Source: Prillingera fragicola (Eukaryota; Basidiomycota; Tremellomycetes; Trichosporonales; Trichosporonaceae). Taken from it: 64,000 nucleotides of DNA. Every line of letters starts with the position of its first letter. Position 1 is the first letter of the stretch. The notes below the pieces were generated by a model. The model was not told the DNA's origin. It saw only the letters and a program-made list of their open reading frames with translations, and ran no database searches. The stretch lies in assembly GCA_002335605.1 (NCBI GenBank), contig BEDY01000006.1, positions 1,240,001-1,304,000 of the forward strand, given 5' to 3'. The position numbers and the translations under genes were made by a program. This document shows, in pieces, positions 31,479 through 41,227 of the stretch.

Positions 31479-33644
31479 ATGGACCGAAAGCGCGGCATGT
31501 CAGCGCGCTCAACACCACGCCCCGAACAGATCTGCTGTGACGCCGAGGACCACGGCGAAGCTTCCACGGCTGCCGTAGCAGCAGCAGCAGAACGCGGCGC
31601 AGTCTCCCCCTGCCCTTTCGAGGCCTACTGCTGCGTCGACGAGACGTGTGACGCCGACGGCTGCGTCCACGTGCATATTCCGTGCGCTCAGCCATGCACC
31701 GACGCCGATTGCACAAACAATTGCGCAGACAAGTGTTCGAGCGTCGCGTGCGACAGCCCTTGTGCCGAGGTCTGCGCCGAGGCTTGTTTTGATCCGCACT
31801 GTTCCGAGGAGCCAGAGTGCTGTGCGCCGGCAGAGATTTGTGACGATCCAGAATGCGAGCCGGAAAATGAGTGGTGTCCTGACGGGTGTACCGTGGAGGA
31901 ATATGTGAGTTGCTGCGACAAGAAGAAGTCTGACAACAGATTCAACAGTGTACCGATGCCTGCCAGTTGTTAGTGGGTGCTGCCCCGCCACCCGTGCCAA
32001 TGCTCGACTTTAATGCTGCGTTGGCGGGCAAGGTGGTGCCACCGGCTGCACCAGTGGTGTTTCCGGGAGGAAACGTGTGTCACTGGTCAAACTGTCATCG
32101 CCAGTTTGATACTGCGCCAGAGCTGCTGTCCCACATTGCAGCAGACCATCTTGGCGGTCTCGGCGGCGCCGCTCCGGCGCAGATGACCCCGCAGGTCCCG
32201 ACACCACAGACTGCGCAGACAACTCCGCACGCGCAAATCACCACACCAGCGGCGCCAGCCTCCACGCCCTCGGGCCTCGGTCTCGATGGCCTGTCCTTCA
32301 ACTTTGACAGCTCCCTCATGAGCCAGCCATCAGTACCGCTGCCAACACCGGGCCAACCCAGCGGAGACCTCTTCTCTTGTCTCTGGGACGACTGCTTCCC
32401 GGACATGGGAGCCATGGTTGGGCCGCAGCTGCCAGTTGCACCGCCGTGCACGGACATGACACATGACCACCCTCACCCACATCCGCACTCGCATTCTCAC
32501 TCACGCACGCACAACGACGCGGGTGAGCCGCTCAGCCCGCAAACTATGTTGCGGCACTTGCTCGAGGAGCACCTGGGCGTATCGGCCGCAGCGTTGTGGG
32601 CAGCTACGGAGCCCGTGCAGCAGGATGTCAACATGGATCACGGCCATGCTCACCACGCTCATGCCCATCCCCACGCACATCCTCATCCTCACCCACACGC
32701 GCACCACGTGCGTCAATCAAGCGACTTTAAAGCGCCAAAGCTGGAACCGATGGAGCGTAAACCTTACACGCGTCCAGAATCGCACACACGCACACACCTC
32801 CCGCACTCGCACGCGCATTCTCACACTCACGGGCACGTACACCCACACGCGCACCACGGGCACACACACCACGCCCACGGGCATCACCACCACGGCGACT
32901 TTCCTCCCACACCGTCTTCGACGCCAAGCGACGAGACACTACACATTTGCCGCTGGCCAGACTGTCCCGTTACCGCGCCATTTCCGACCGCCGGCGCGCT
33001 CATGGAACACTTGTCAGAAGACCACGTCGGGCGCGGAAAGGACAGCTATAGGTGCCACTGGGACGGGTGCGGCGGACCTGAGGGCAGGTTGTTTAGTTCG
33101 AGGCAGAAAGTCTTGCGACACTTGCAGAGCCATACGGGACACCGGCCGTTTGTGTGTACAGTGTGTGGGCAGGCCTATTCAGAGGCTGCACCGTTGGCGG
33201 CGCATATGCGCAGGCATGCTGATGACAGTGAGTCTTCTTCGTGTCTCCTTGTTGGGTATGCACTGACAGTTCAGAACCCTTTGCGTGCACGCATCCTGGG
33301 TGTGGCAAGGCGTTTGCCATTGCGTCGTCACTTACGATTCACATGGTGAGTCTCCCCATTTGCCGCGGAAATCGCAGACACTGACACCACAGCGCACGCA
33401 CAATGGCAACAAACCCTTCATCTGCCCGCACTGCAACAAGGGCTTTGTCGAAGCCTCCAACCTGACCAAACACATACGGACCCACACGGGCGAAAAGCCG
33501 TTTGCGTGCACGCACCCAGGGTGCGTCAAACGGTTCTCTAGGCCAGACCAGCTCAAGCGGCACATGAGTGTGCATGACGGCGCAAAGGCGCGGGAGCGGG
33601 AACGCGCGGCGGCGAGTGCGGGGTTCGCCATGGTACCGGTTTAG
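31479..33644 (+). CDS. ZAP1-like zinc-responsive C2H2 transcription factor
   Basis: Exons 31479-31904, 31949-33227, 33275-33345 and 33393-33644, 675 residues. Residues about 40-150 are Cys-rich with over 25 Cys. Fingers follow: CHWSNCHRQF...H..H; a split finger with CLWDDC and, some 55 residues later, HLLEEH; then CRWPDCPV, CHWDGCGG, CTVCGQAY, CTHPGCGKAF, CPHCNKGF and CTHPGCVKRF, the last four with Krueppel-type TGEKPF linkers. Long His-rich runs (HPHPHPHSHSHSRTHN and two larger ones, about residues 300-465) lie between fingers. CWxxC finger pairs acting as zinc sensors plus C-terminal DNA-binding fingers is the Zap1 layout. It is probably a nuclear activator of zinc uptake genes; the His tracts may add zinc binding. 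Confidence 0.8.
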
Positions 33645-34790
33645 ATTCCCGCCCAGGACTCGGCAGTGTGGCTGCGAGCCAGAGGGCAGGACGTTGGGTG
33701 AGGAAGCTATAAAAATTATGGCACGACGCCAGACGTGATAGGACGAAGAAGAAGTAATTACTTAACCGATGAATGCGCTGCAGCGCGAGAGTACATTTTG
33801 CCGCGTCAATTGAGCGTCCGTCCGTGGCATGAGGCGAACGATTCCAGTGACTGAGGTCGTTGTTACCGAGACAAGGCGTTTACGTTATAGGTTCGGATTT
33901 TGGCGCTAAGATAAGCAGGCCACGAGACTAGGCGCTACACATTGACTGCGCACACGCAAGCGCTCGGCGCTGATGGATGTTGCCAGCACACAGGGCTGCC
34001 GCAGTCAGTCAGTCATTGCGGTGCTGCGCCAGAGGAGTTGAGATGGTATTGTTCCTATCCAAAAGCCCAGTAATCACCTCATGTGGTAGCGCTTCGCACT
34101 ATCCGGCTTGGTTTACGAGCCACAACGGAGGCCCTGGAAAATATACAGGCCCGTTATGTGACAGTAGATGTGGGCACCACAGGGCCCCCGCCCTTGCTTC
34201 CTTCTCCACCTTGTGAGGTATTCCAATTCCTGCTCCGCATCCCTCTACGCAGCAAACAGCCCACACTCCCCGCGGCCAGCTGTCGGCCAGCTCGAGGGTG
34301 CCACACTGACGACACACTCACGATCGAGCCCGACAGGGCACCAGGATGTCTGGGAGGAGAGCATATCCGTACCCGCGCTCTTATGCGGGGCCTACAGTGC
34401 TTACCCCTGGATACCATACTTTTGGAGACGCTGTTGGTGACTGTTGGGTGTGTTGAAGACGGAGCAGTCGGGGCCAGAGGTCGTGTGTGGGGCAGGAGTG
34501 GCGGTTGCGACTTCCTCAATTTCCGGAACATCCGTAGCTCCGCACTCTGGCTGTTTCGAGCCATCATTGACCCGCTGGACGCTTGCTTTTGGTAGTGCTC
34601 TGTATGCAGAGGGAGGAGTGGCGTCGTAGATCTCCAGGATGTCTGCTGACTGCATGCAAGCGCCGCTACGGGTAACGCGGCCGAGTGAGAAATGTTGCGC
34701 AGATATAATAACATCAGAGGACGAGACAGACTAACCCATCACCCGGCTGTGCCGCCACACTTACACCCGCCCACCCACCGACACCGCAAG
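33645..34790. other. Intergenic before the amino-acid transporter
   Basis: In 1.15 kb I find no supported gene. A GCTATAAAAATTATGG box near 33706 has no ORF behind it. GATAAG lies at 33909-33914. TATAATAA at about 34704 stands some 85 nt before the transporter ATG and may be its TATA element. Confidence 0.5.
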
Positions 34791-36310
34791 ATGGACACTG
34801 TGACCCCAATCTACAAAGACGAGAAGGCTGTCGACGTCGAGCTCGCCCGCGTCGACAGTGATCCCGCTGCCGCCGACGAAAAGGTCGCTCCGGCCCCGCA
34901 GCAGCAGCACGACGACCTGTGGGGTGAGCTCAGCGAGAATGGTCCAAAGTACAGGAACTTGGGATGGCTGGGTGCTTTTGTCCTCATGACAAAGTATCAG
35001 ATTGGACTCGGTGTGCTTGGTGTCGTGAGTTGCCCCCTTCTTGCAGTGCTTGGAGGCTGACAGAATAGCCATTTGTTTTACACACATTCGGCTTCGTCCC
35101 CGGCCTGATTGTTATTTGCATCATTGCTGCCGTTACCTCATGGTCCAACTATGTCGTGGGTGTGTTCAAAATTGCCTATCCCGAGGTCTACTCCCTCGCC
35201 GACGTCGCCAAGATTATGTGGGGGCCTATTGGCTACGAAATTATGTCCTTCTTCATTTGGGTGAGTTGCCATACCGTCTACCGCAAACGCAGTGGCTGAT
35301 GACACAAGATTGGCTCCACCGCCGTCGCCGCCGCGGGCCTCGTTGGCGCCTCGACAGCATTTAATGCCATCTCCGAGCACGCGATGTGTACCGTTGCCTG
35401 GGTCGTCGTCGCCTCGGTCATCATTGTCGGCATTGCGCTTATTCAGACACTGGACCGCATCAGTTGGCTCGGCTGGGTGGGCGTGTTTGGCATCATTTCA
35501 TCCGTCATCACCCTCGCCGTCGCCGTCAGCCTTCAGGACCGCCCATCCGCTGCTCCCCCAACTGGGCCTTGGGAGACTGGCGTCGTGGTTGCAGGAAACC
35601 CAAACTTCATGGAGGCCGTCAGTGCCATTGCGTCCGTCGTGTTCGCCTACGCCGGCGCACCAAACTTCCTCAACATTGCCGCCGAGATGCGTCGCCCCAA
35701 CGACTACGTCAAGTCAATGTTCGCTTGCCAGATCCTCACTACGGTTACCTATGTGGTTGTCGGGTCGGTGGTGTACCACTACTGCGGCCAGTACGTCTCC
35801 TCGCCTGCTCTCGGCTCGGCCGGCCCCCTCCTCAAGAAGGTCTGCTACGGCCTCGCCTTGCCCGGCCTGATCGTCGGCGCGGTACTGTGCACCCATTTCC
35901 CCGCCAAGTTCCTGTTTGTCCGCTTCATGCGCAACTCGCGTCACATGGCCGAGAACACACCCACGCACCGCATCGTGTGGGGCGCGTGCGTTATCGGCAA
36001 CACTTGCGTGGCGTTCATTATCGCAGAGGCTATTCCCGTGTTCTCGGACCTGCTCGGCTTGCTTGGCGCTATTACCTCGACACCGTTCGCCATCGGGATG
36101 GAGGGATACATGTGGGTGTGGCTTTGCTGGAAGCAGGGGAGGAGTTTCCGTGGCTGGGCCGGTGTTGTCGCTGCGCTCAATGTGCTGTTGGTCGTGTTCT
36201 CGGCGTTCATGATGGTTGCGGGGCTGTATTCGAGTGTGCTGAGCATTGATGCGCATGTCAAGGGCGGCAAGACTAGTCGTCCTTTTTCTTGCGATGACAA
36301 CTCGGTGTAA
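34791..36310 (+). CDS. Amino-acid permease, AAAP family (MTR-like)
   Basis: Exons 34791-35024, 35069-35260 and 35309-36310, 475 residues. A polar N-terminal 60 residues leads into GWLGAFVLMTKYQIGLGVLG and about eleven hydrophobic segments, e.g. FGFVPGLIVICIIAAVTSW, VVVASVIIVGIALIQTL, VGVFGIISSVITLAVAVSL, ALPGLIVGAVLCTHFPAK and VVAALNVLLVVFSAFMMVAG. VFAYAGAPNFLNIAAEMRRPNDYVKSM is the AAAP signature seen in Neurospora MTR-type neutral amino-acid transporters. It is a plasma- or vacuole-membrane proton symporter by family; substrate range not determined. All three exons keep frame; introns are 44 and 48 nt. Confidence 0.9.
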
Positions 36311-37077
36311 GAAGGTGGAATGAGGAGAACTGTAGTTATTGTAACAGTTGGGCTGGAATGCAGAGGACTGCAGAACAAGCTGTGCTCGCTGCAGATTAAT
36401 TTGTATACACTTTTCCTCGTCCAGTGTCAATCGATTCGCAGCCACTTGTCCACTTGAGCCAACACGGCGAACAATCGACTCGCCAGACGAAGGCCCTGCA
36501 AGCCTTGAAGCAAGGTGACCGCCAGTCGTGATGCCTCTATATGGGTCTTCTTTTGAATCAACGGGAACATGCCATCTCTGACAGAGCTCGTTGTCATACG
36601 GTCAATAAACGCCAGCGCGTGGTGGGCTGCGAGATGGTCGCGAAGCTCCTTGTTCCATACCTCAAAGGTGTCTTGGCGAGGACCAAGATTCTGTTGCGTA
36701 TGGCTGTGGTTCAGTCATTGTGAGTGTGAGTGAGTGAAAGGGCTGTGAGAATGTCAAGACTGGGCTCGATGCGTCCACCACGACTAGTAGTGCTAGCTTG
36801 TCATGGGCAAACTGTCACTCTTCTTCCCATGCGAACCATCTTGCGCACTCTCTTCTCTTCATCCAATGGGCCAAGTAATTATACCTGTTTTGCTCACGAA
36901 GTACACAGCAACGACCTCACACTGTGCCACGATGCCACTGCTCGTTCGTGCGAGAGGGTAAAGTCTGTGTGGTGGTGGATGTGGGCGCGAGTGCCCCTGC
37001 CTACGCGTGTGTCTCGTCGTGTTGCTGCGGTTCTGTCCGCATTACTTACTTGATCACTGATGCTCTAGCTTTTCTTC
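36311..37077. other. Intergenic
   Basis: No gene is supported in 767 bp. No long terminal repeats are visible to me at either side of the Gag-like ORF that follows. Confidence 0.5.
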
Positions 37078-40000
37078 ATGGCAACATCTTCTATGCCAGA
37101 GCTCTCCACTGTGGCTGGCCCAACTCCAGCCACTCCCCAGGCGGTGCATTCGGACAACGACGTCAAGCCCTCGACTTCAAGTGCCGTGCCCCCGACTTCA
37201 AGCGGCGTGATCATCAAGTCCGATGAGAATTGTGCGAGCTTGGGGGGCTCGTCATCGTCTGCCTCTGCAGCACCATCACTCACCCCAACCACCCCGGCTG
37301 TCTGCGCCTTTGCCCCAATCTCAAAGGCACCCCCACTCCTCCCTCCAGCACACCAGTTCTCACATCGTTTGGGACGAGCCGACTCGTTCGAGGCATGGAA
37401 CACCGAACTGCGAGCTCATCTCTCGGCTCATGATGCTCTGTACTTTATCGACAATCCCAACAACGAGCCATATCGCGCCGACACTCCAGAGCTCACCTAT
37501 GCCGGGGACGTGCCCGGCGGGTTTCGCACATTCGGAAAGCAGCTGGGGACTGCTCCTGCTCCCAAGGGCAAGGCTATGGTGCTCGGCACCAGCTCTTCTT
37601 TGTCTCATCAATCCATGGAGGCTACTCCTCACTGGCAGCTGGTCACTCCGGCCGAGACAACACATTGGCAAGCATGGGTGAAAGCCGAAGTGCGCGTGCG
37701 CCAGATCTTGTTGTCGAGCATCAACCATCCTCAAGTTCACACCCTTCAATGGAGCAAGCTTCAGCACATGTGGTCGGCACATGCAATCTACAAGCGTTGC
37801 GTTGCGCGATACGGCCCGATGACAAACCCCCGGCAGCGGCGTTCACTCGTTTTGCAAGACATGAAGAACATGCACCTCGCCGCTCCAGCGACCGCAGAGG
37901 AGTTGCGAGCTCACATGCGCGCGTTCTCAAGCCTTGCGCAGGAAGCACGTGAAGCCGACAAGGCCGGGGCCCTGTCTCTTGTGACAGACGCCTACATCTT
38001 GCAGCGGTTTGAAGAAACACTGTCCTCGAACCTCGCCAGGTTTGTGAATCGGCGTATCCGGCGCTGGAACTTGTCCTGCCCATTGGGTCAGTGTGTGCCG
38101 TTTCACTGCGACCGGTGTGATGTCGAGACGTACAATTGCGACAGTACTCTGTATCGCCCCTCTGTTGGCAGGATCACCCCCCGAGAATGGTTTCGCCAAT
38201 ACTGGGCTGTGTGGCTGCAGAAGAAGAGCCCTTGGGAGGACTACCAGCATGTTTACCAGCAATGCTCTGACACTACGGGCATCCCCTCCCACATCATGAT
38301 CAAGCTGCGCGGCAAACTCAAAATTGACGCGACGCTGCCACCATCGCGATCTATGATAGCCCACCTCGTCTGCTTCGCAGACGCGATGAAGGAATTAGAT
38401 GCCTACGCTCGGGGTCTGGGCAAACACTCTGACGCCGTGATCAGCAAGCTCGGCGGCCCCGGCGGCGACTATGCAGAGTACATCCGCGCAACCACCACTC
38501 TCATGGACGAGGCAGCCGAAATTTCAGTTTTTCTCCAGACACTCGCCAACGTGTCGGACCCAATTGTGGCGGCAGCGCACGCACATCTGTCGCGACGGCA
38601 AAGTCCCTCCTGGATAGTCTTCGGCGTGCGGTTCAAAGAGGCCATGGACATGGCGGACGCTCAGCGGGACAGGCTGGCCCGATTCCATTCTTTGGCTCAC
38701 AAGGGTGTAAACGGCAAGGTGGAGATGACAAAGTCAAGATCACCGTGTACAGAGTCTGCCAAGGCGGTGACTTCTCTGCAGAGACAAGAACCTGACAGTG
38801 CGGTCCGCATCGAGTCCACCCCGAATGCCGTAGGAGCCTCGATGCGGTGTGAGCCAAGCACGCCGCCATCATCAGAAAACCAACCTCCTGTCCGAGCACC
38901 TCTGCCGGCTCTCATTGGCGCCACAACTGCTGAGTCGATAACTACGCCCGCCGCTCGTGAGACCAAGCCGACCTCGGCTCCTCCGTCAGTCCTTGGGCCG
39001 CCAGCACAAATACCGGTCACATCGCTGGTGAATGCGACAATGGTGGCTCCGCAGCCGAACCCAATCGCACGAGCTGCAGCTATGACTGCCATGGTCGCTC
39101 AAGCAGTGACAAGACAAGAGCCCTCGGGAACGCTACCGGTCACAACGGCATTAACGACTGAAGCTGTTGCACCCTCACCCTCATACACTACCGTCACATC
39201 GAAGACGTCAATGCTCGCACTCAGCAGCCCGACACCTGCCAACGCTGGACCCAGCGGCCGGCCCGACCGGATAGTACTTCGAATCCCAGCACGGCCGTCC
39301 CACAAGGAATCAAGCCTGAAGCCAATCTCACCAGATGTTCAGCAACCAGTCTCACAACCACTTGTGGAGAGTTCACCCAGCACGCCGCCGTCAGCTGTGT
39401 CACCTACCAAGCCACTTCCACCGGGAACGGCATCAGCCCATCTCTCCAACCTGCAAGACCAGGAGCGAGGTGGTCTTGAAGTGATTGCGCATCGGGCTTT
39501 ACCGGGGCTGCAGACGATCCAAGATGGGGACGATGTGGCTGTTGAGGATGCACTTGGCTGTCTGGTTGACAACAGCCACGAGCCGGCCAAGGAGATTGTG
39601 GAGGTGGAACGGATCGGGGACGCCGAGATGGCCGTGGAGGACAGGCCGTGCGATGTTGAGGAGCATCCTGACTACGGACCGCTGGGTGGTCAGGCCGATG
39701 GGGGGCAGGCTGCTGCTGCAACCACCAACGAAAGCATTGCATCCTGGCCAAACGCTCGAGTTCTCGACACGACCCCGGAAGCGCTTCGCCAACACTGCCG
39801 CGCCTCTTTTGTGGAACGCTATTGCCGCAATGTGCCACACGACATGCGTACCGAAAACCGCATTGTTTCGAGCTATCTCACCGCTCTGCGCTACGACGCA
39901 AACGAAGATGTTCAACACGTAGTCGAGCCTGTGTACTCTCGCTGGTGCGAGGCTGCCCGAGTTGGATCCCGGGGGTTGGTGCTGTTTGAACAGCTGTTCA

Positions 40001-40449
40001 ATGACATGCTCCGCGGGCTTGGTGGGGTGGAGAATCTTGGGCGAGTGGCCAAGTTGTGCGAGGTGTACGAGACGGAAACCATCCCTGCGCCTGCACCGCC
40101 GGCTGAGCGTGTGACCTCCTTGGACGTTGTCGTCAAGGAGGAGCCTATTGAGTTTGATCCTCCCACCAGCAACCCAGCGCCTCGCGTGCATGTCACCAAC
40201 GCCAGTGACTCGGACGACGACTTCCCCTCTCCAAGGAAGCGCCGCGTCGCCCTGCCTTCACCCGAATCTAAGACGGGCCGTCGATTGCGGCGAAGGAAAT
40301 GGGAGCCGACGACTAGTGAGGAGAACGTGGCTGGGTTGCCTACCAAACGCCAGAGGCGCCTGCCGACCAGCAGTGACGAAGAGGAAACGGGGTGCGGGAG
40401 GCTAACGCGTCGTCTCGTTAATAAGTTGACTAGGTCTTGGCCTTCATAA
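37078..40449 (+). CDS. Gag-like (copia/UBN2-type) intronless protein, possibly domesticated
   Basis: One exon of 1123 codons, unusual in this intron-dense window. After a Ser/Pro-rich 90 residues comes a region like the copia Gag or UBN2 domain: SFEAWNTELRAHLSAHDAL, HWQAWVKAEVRVRQILLSSI, MWSAHAIYKRCVARYG, LVLQDMKNMHLAAPATAEEL and LVTDAYILQRFEETL. A Cys cluster (CPLGQCVPFHCDRC) follows near residue 335, then a helical region to about 540, a long Pro/Thr/Ser-rich linker, and a helical module (about 900-1000; ALRQHCRASFVERYCRNVPH). The tail has basic nuclear-type signals (PRKRRVALP, RRLRRRKWEP, PTKRQRRLP). No protease, integrase or reverse transcriptase is near. It ends 135 bp before a tRNA-Phe gene. 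Gag ancestry is an inference from pattern; the nuclear role is a guess. Confidence 0.6.
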   Translation: MATSSMPELSTVAGPTPATPQAVHSDNDVKPSTSSAVPPTSSGVIIKSDENCASLGGSSSSASAAPSLTPTTPAVCAFAPISKAPPLLPPAHQFSHRLGRADSFEAWNTELRAHLSAHDALYFIDNPNNEPYRADTPELTYAGDVPGGFRTFGKQLGTAPAPKGKAMVLGTSSSLSHQSMEATPHWQLVTPAETTHWQAWVKAEVRVRQILLSSINHPQVHTLQWSKLQHMWSAHAIYKRCVARYGPMTNPRQRRSLVLQDMKNMHLAAPATAEELRAHMRAFSSLAQEAREADKAGALSLVTDAYILQRFEETLSSNLARFVNRRIRRWNLSCPLGQCVPFHCDRCDVETYNCDSTLYRPSVGRITPREWFRQYWAVWLQKKSPWEDYQHVYQQCSDTTGIPSHIMIKLRGKLKIDATLPPSRSMIAHLVCFADAMKELDAYARGLGKHSDAVISKLGGPGGDYAEYIRATTTLMDEAAEISVFLQTLANVSDPIVAAAHAHLSRRQSPSWIVFGVRFKEAMDMADAQRDRLARFHSLAHKGVNGKVEMTKSRSPCTESAKAVTSLQRQEPDSAVRIESTPNAVGASMRCEPSTPPSSENQPPVRAPLPALIGATTAESITTPAARETKPTSAPPSVLGPPAQIPVTSLVNATMVAPQPNPIARAAAMTAMVAQAVTRQEPSGTLPVTTALTTEAVAPSPSYTTVTSKTSMLALSSPTPANAGPSGRPDRIVLRIPARPSHKESSLKPISPDVQQPVSQPLVESSPSTPPSAVSPTKPLPPGTASAHLSNLQDQERGGLEVIAHRALPGLQTIQDGDDVAVEDALGCLVDNSHEPAKEIVEVERIGDAEMAVEDRPCDVEEHPDYGPLGGQADGGQAAAATTNESIASWPNARVLDTTPEALRQHCRASFVERYCRNVPHDMRTENRIVSSYLTALRYDANEDVQHVVEPVYSRWCEAARVGSRGLVLFEQLFNDMLRGLGGVENLGRVAKLCEVYETETIPAPAPPAERVTSLDVVVKEEPIEFDPPTSNPAPRVHVTNASDSDDDFPSPRKRRVALPSPESKTGRRLRRRKWEPTTSEENVAGLPTKRQRRLPTSSDEEETGCGRLTRRLVNKLTRSWPS

Positions 40450-40584
40450 GCAGTATAGAGAAGAGATGCACATACACATGCTCGTGAACAGAATAATACC
40501 TTGAATTAATTGAGCTTCTCTCAGCCTCCTTTGACTTACCCTGGCCTCCGACCAAACCCCGAGTTCCCCCTCAACAACATCGAA

Positions 40585-40670
40585 GGAGACATAGCTCAGT
40601 TGGGAGAGCGTGCGACTGAAGCGTCAGTCATCACATCGTACGGTCGCCGGTTCGATCCCGGCTGGCTCCA
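40585..40670 (+). tRNA. tRNA-Phe (GAA) with a 13-nt intron
   Basis: Acceptor GGAGACA pairs with TGGCTCC except A5 against G68; discriminator A. D arm GCTC-AGTTGGGA-GAGC, anticodon stem TGCGA/TCGTA, anticodon GAA at 40618-40620 in loop CTGAAGA, T arm GCCGG-TTCGATC-CCGGC. The intron is 40622-40634, directly after position 37 as in nuclear tRNAs. Mature length 73. The nearest run of four or more T downstream is at 40750, about 80 nt away. Confidence 0.92.
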
Positions 40671-41227
40671 TCACAGTCGACGCAGCAACACTTTGCAGAC
40701 GCTCGTTCAGGAATGAACAGCGCGAGTAAGGGTGTGTGGAGGCGTTTCCTTTTTTGCGTCTGCCAATGGGCGGGTGCGGGGGTGGTGCGAGGTTTCAAGG
40801 GTTTGGGAGGGTTGCGTTCTGTCTTGGGGGTCTTTGTGCTGTGTTTTGAGCTAGTCTCAAGGCCACGGTTGGCTCAGAATGTAGACTCGAGTAGCTGAGA
40901 GTGAGAGAATGTTGAAGGTCATGAGTGCCACCTCCACCCGAGCACCTTAGGCTCGGGGTTTGGCATCGCCGTCCACCTGGTCCCACCTGGTGCAGCTGCA
41001 TTCGGCCCTGCATGCAAGGGCAATGCTGAAACTAGGCAATGCGCAAGTACTCTCATGCCTGACATGCATGCTTCAAACTGCACACCTCGGCCCCTGACAG
41101 CCTGAAGACTGCATCCCCACCCAGCTGCGACTGCCACCCAGGCCAAGACGTCATTTTCGCCGCCCAACTTGTTTGGCTTTGGTCCATCTCTCATCCAACT
41201 CGCACCCTCCTCCTCTTCCCACATCCC
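40671..41227. other. Intergenic after tRNA-Phe
   Basis: Holds a T6 run at 40750-40755, a likely Pol III stop, and ATGCATGC at 41064-41071. The 60 bases before 41228 are C-rich. No gene is supported. Confidence 0.5.

Noticed and set aside
34154..34714. 186-codon minus-strand ORF between ZAP1-like and transporter genes.
   Set aside because: No family motif, mixed composition, no splice or promoter support, and overlapping ORFs of similar length in other frames.
36311..41227. Long terminal repeats around the Gag-like gene.
   Set aside because: I compared the flanks by eye and saw no direct repeat or TG...CA ends.
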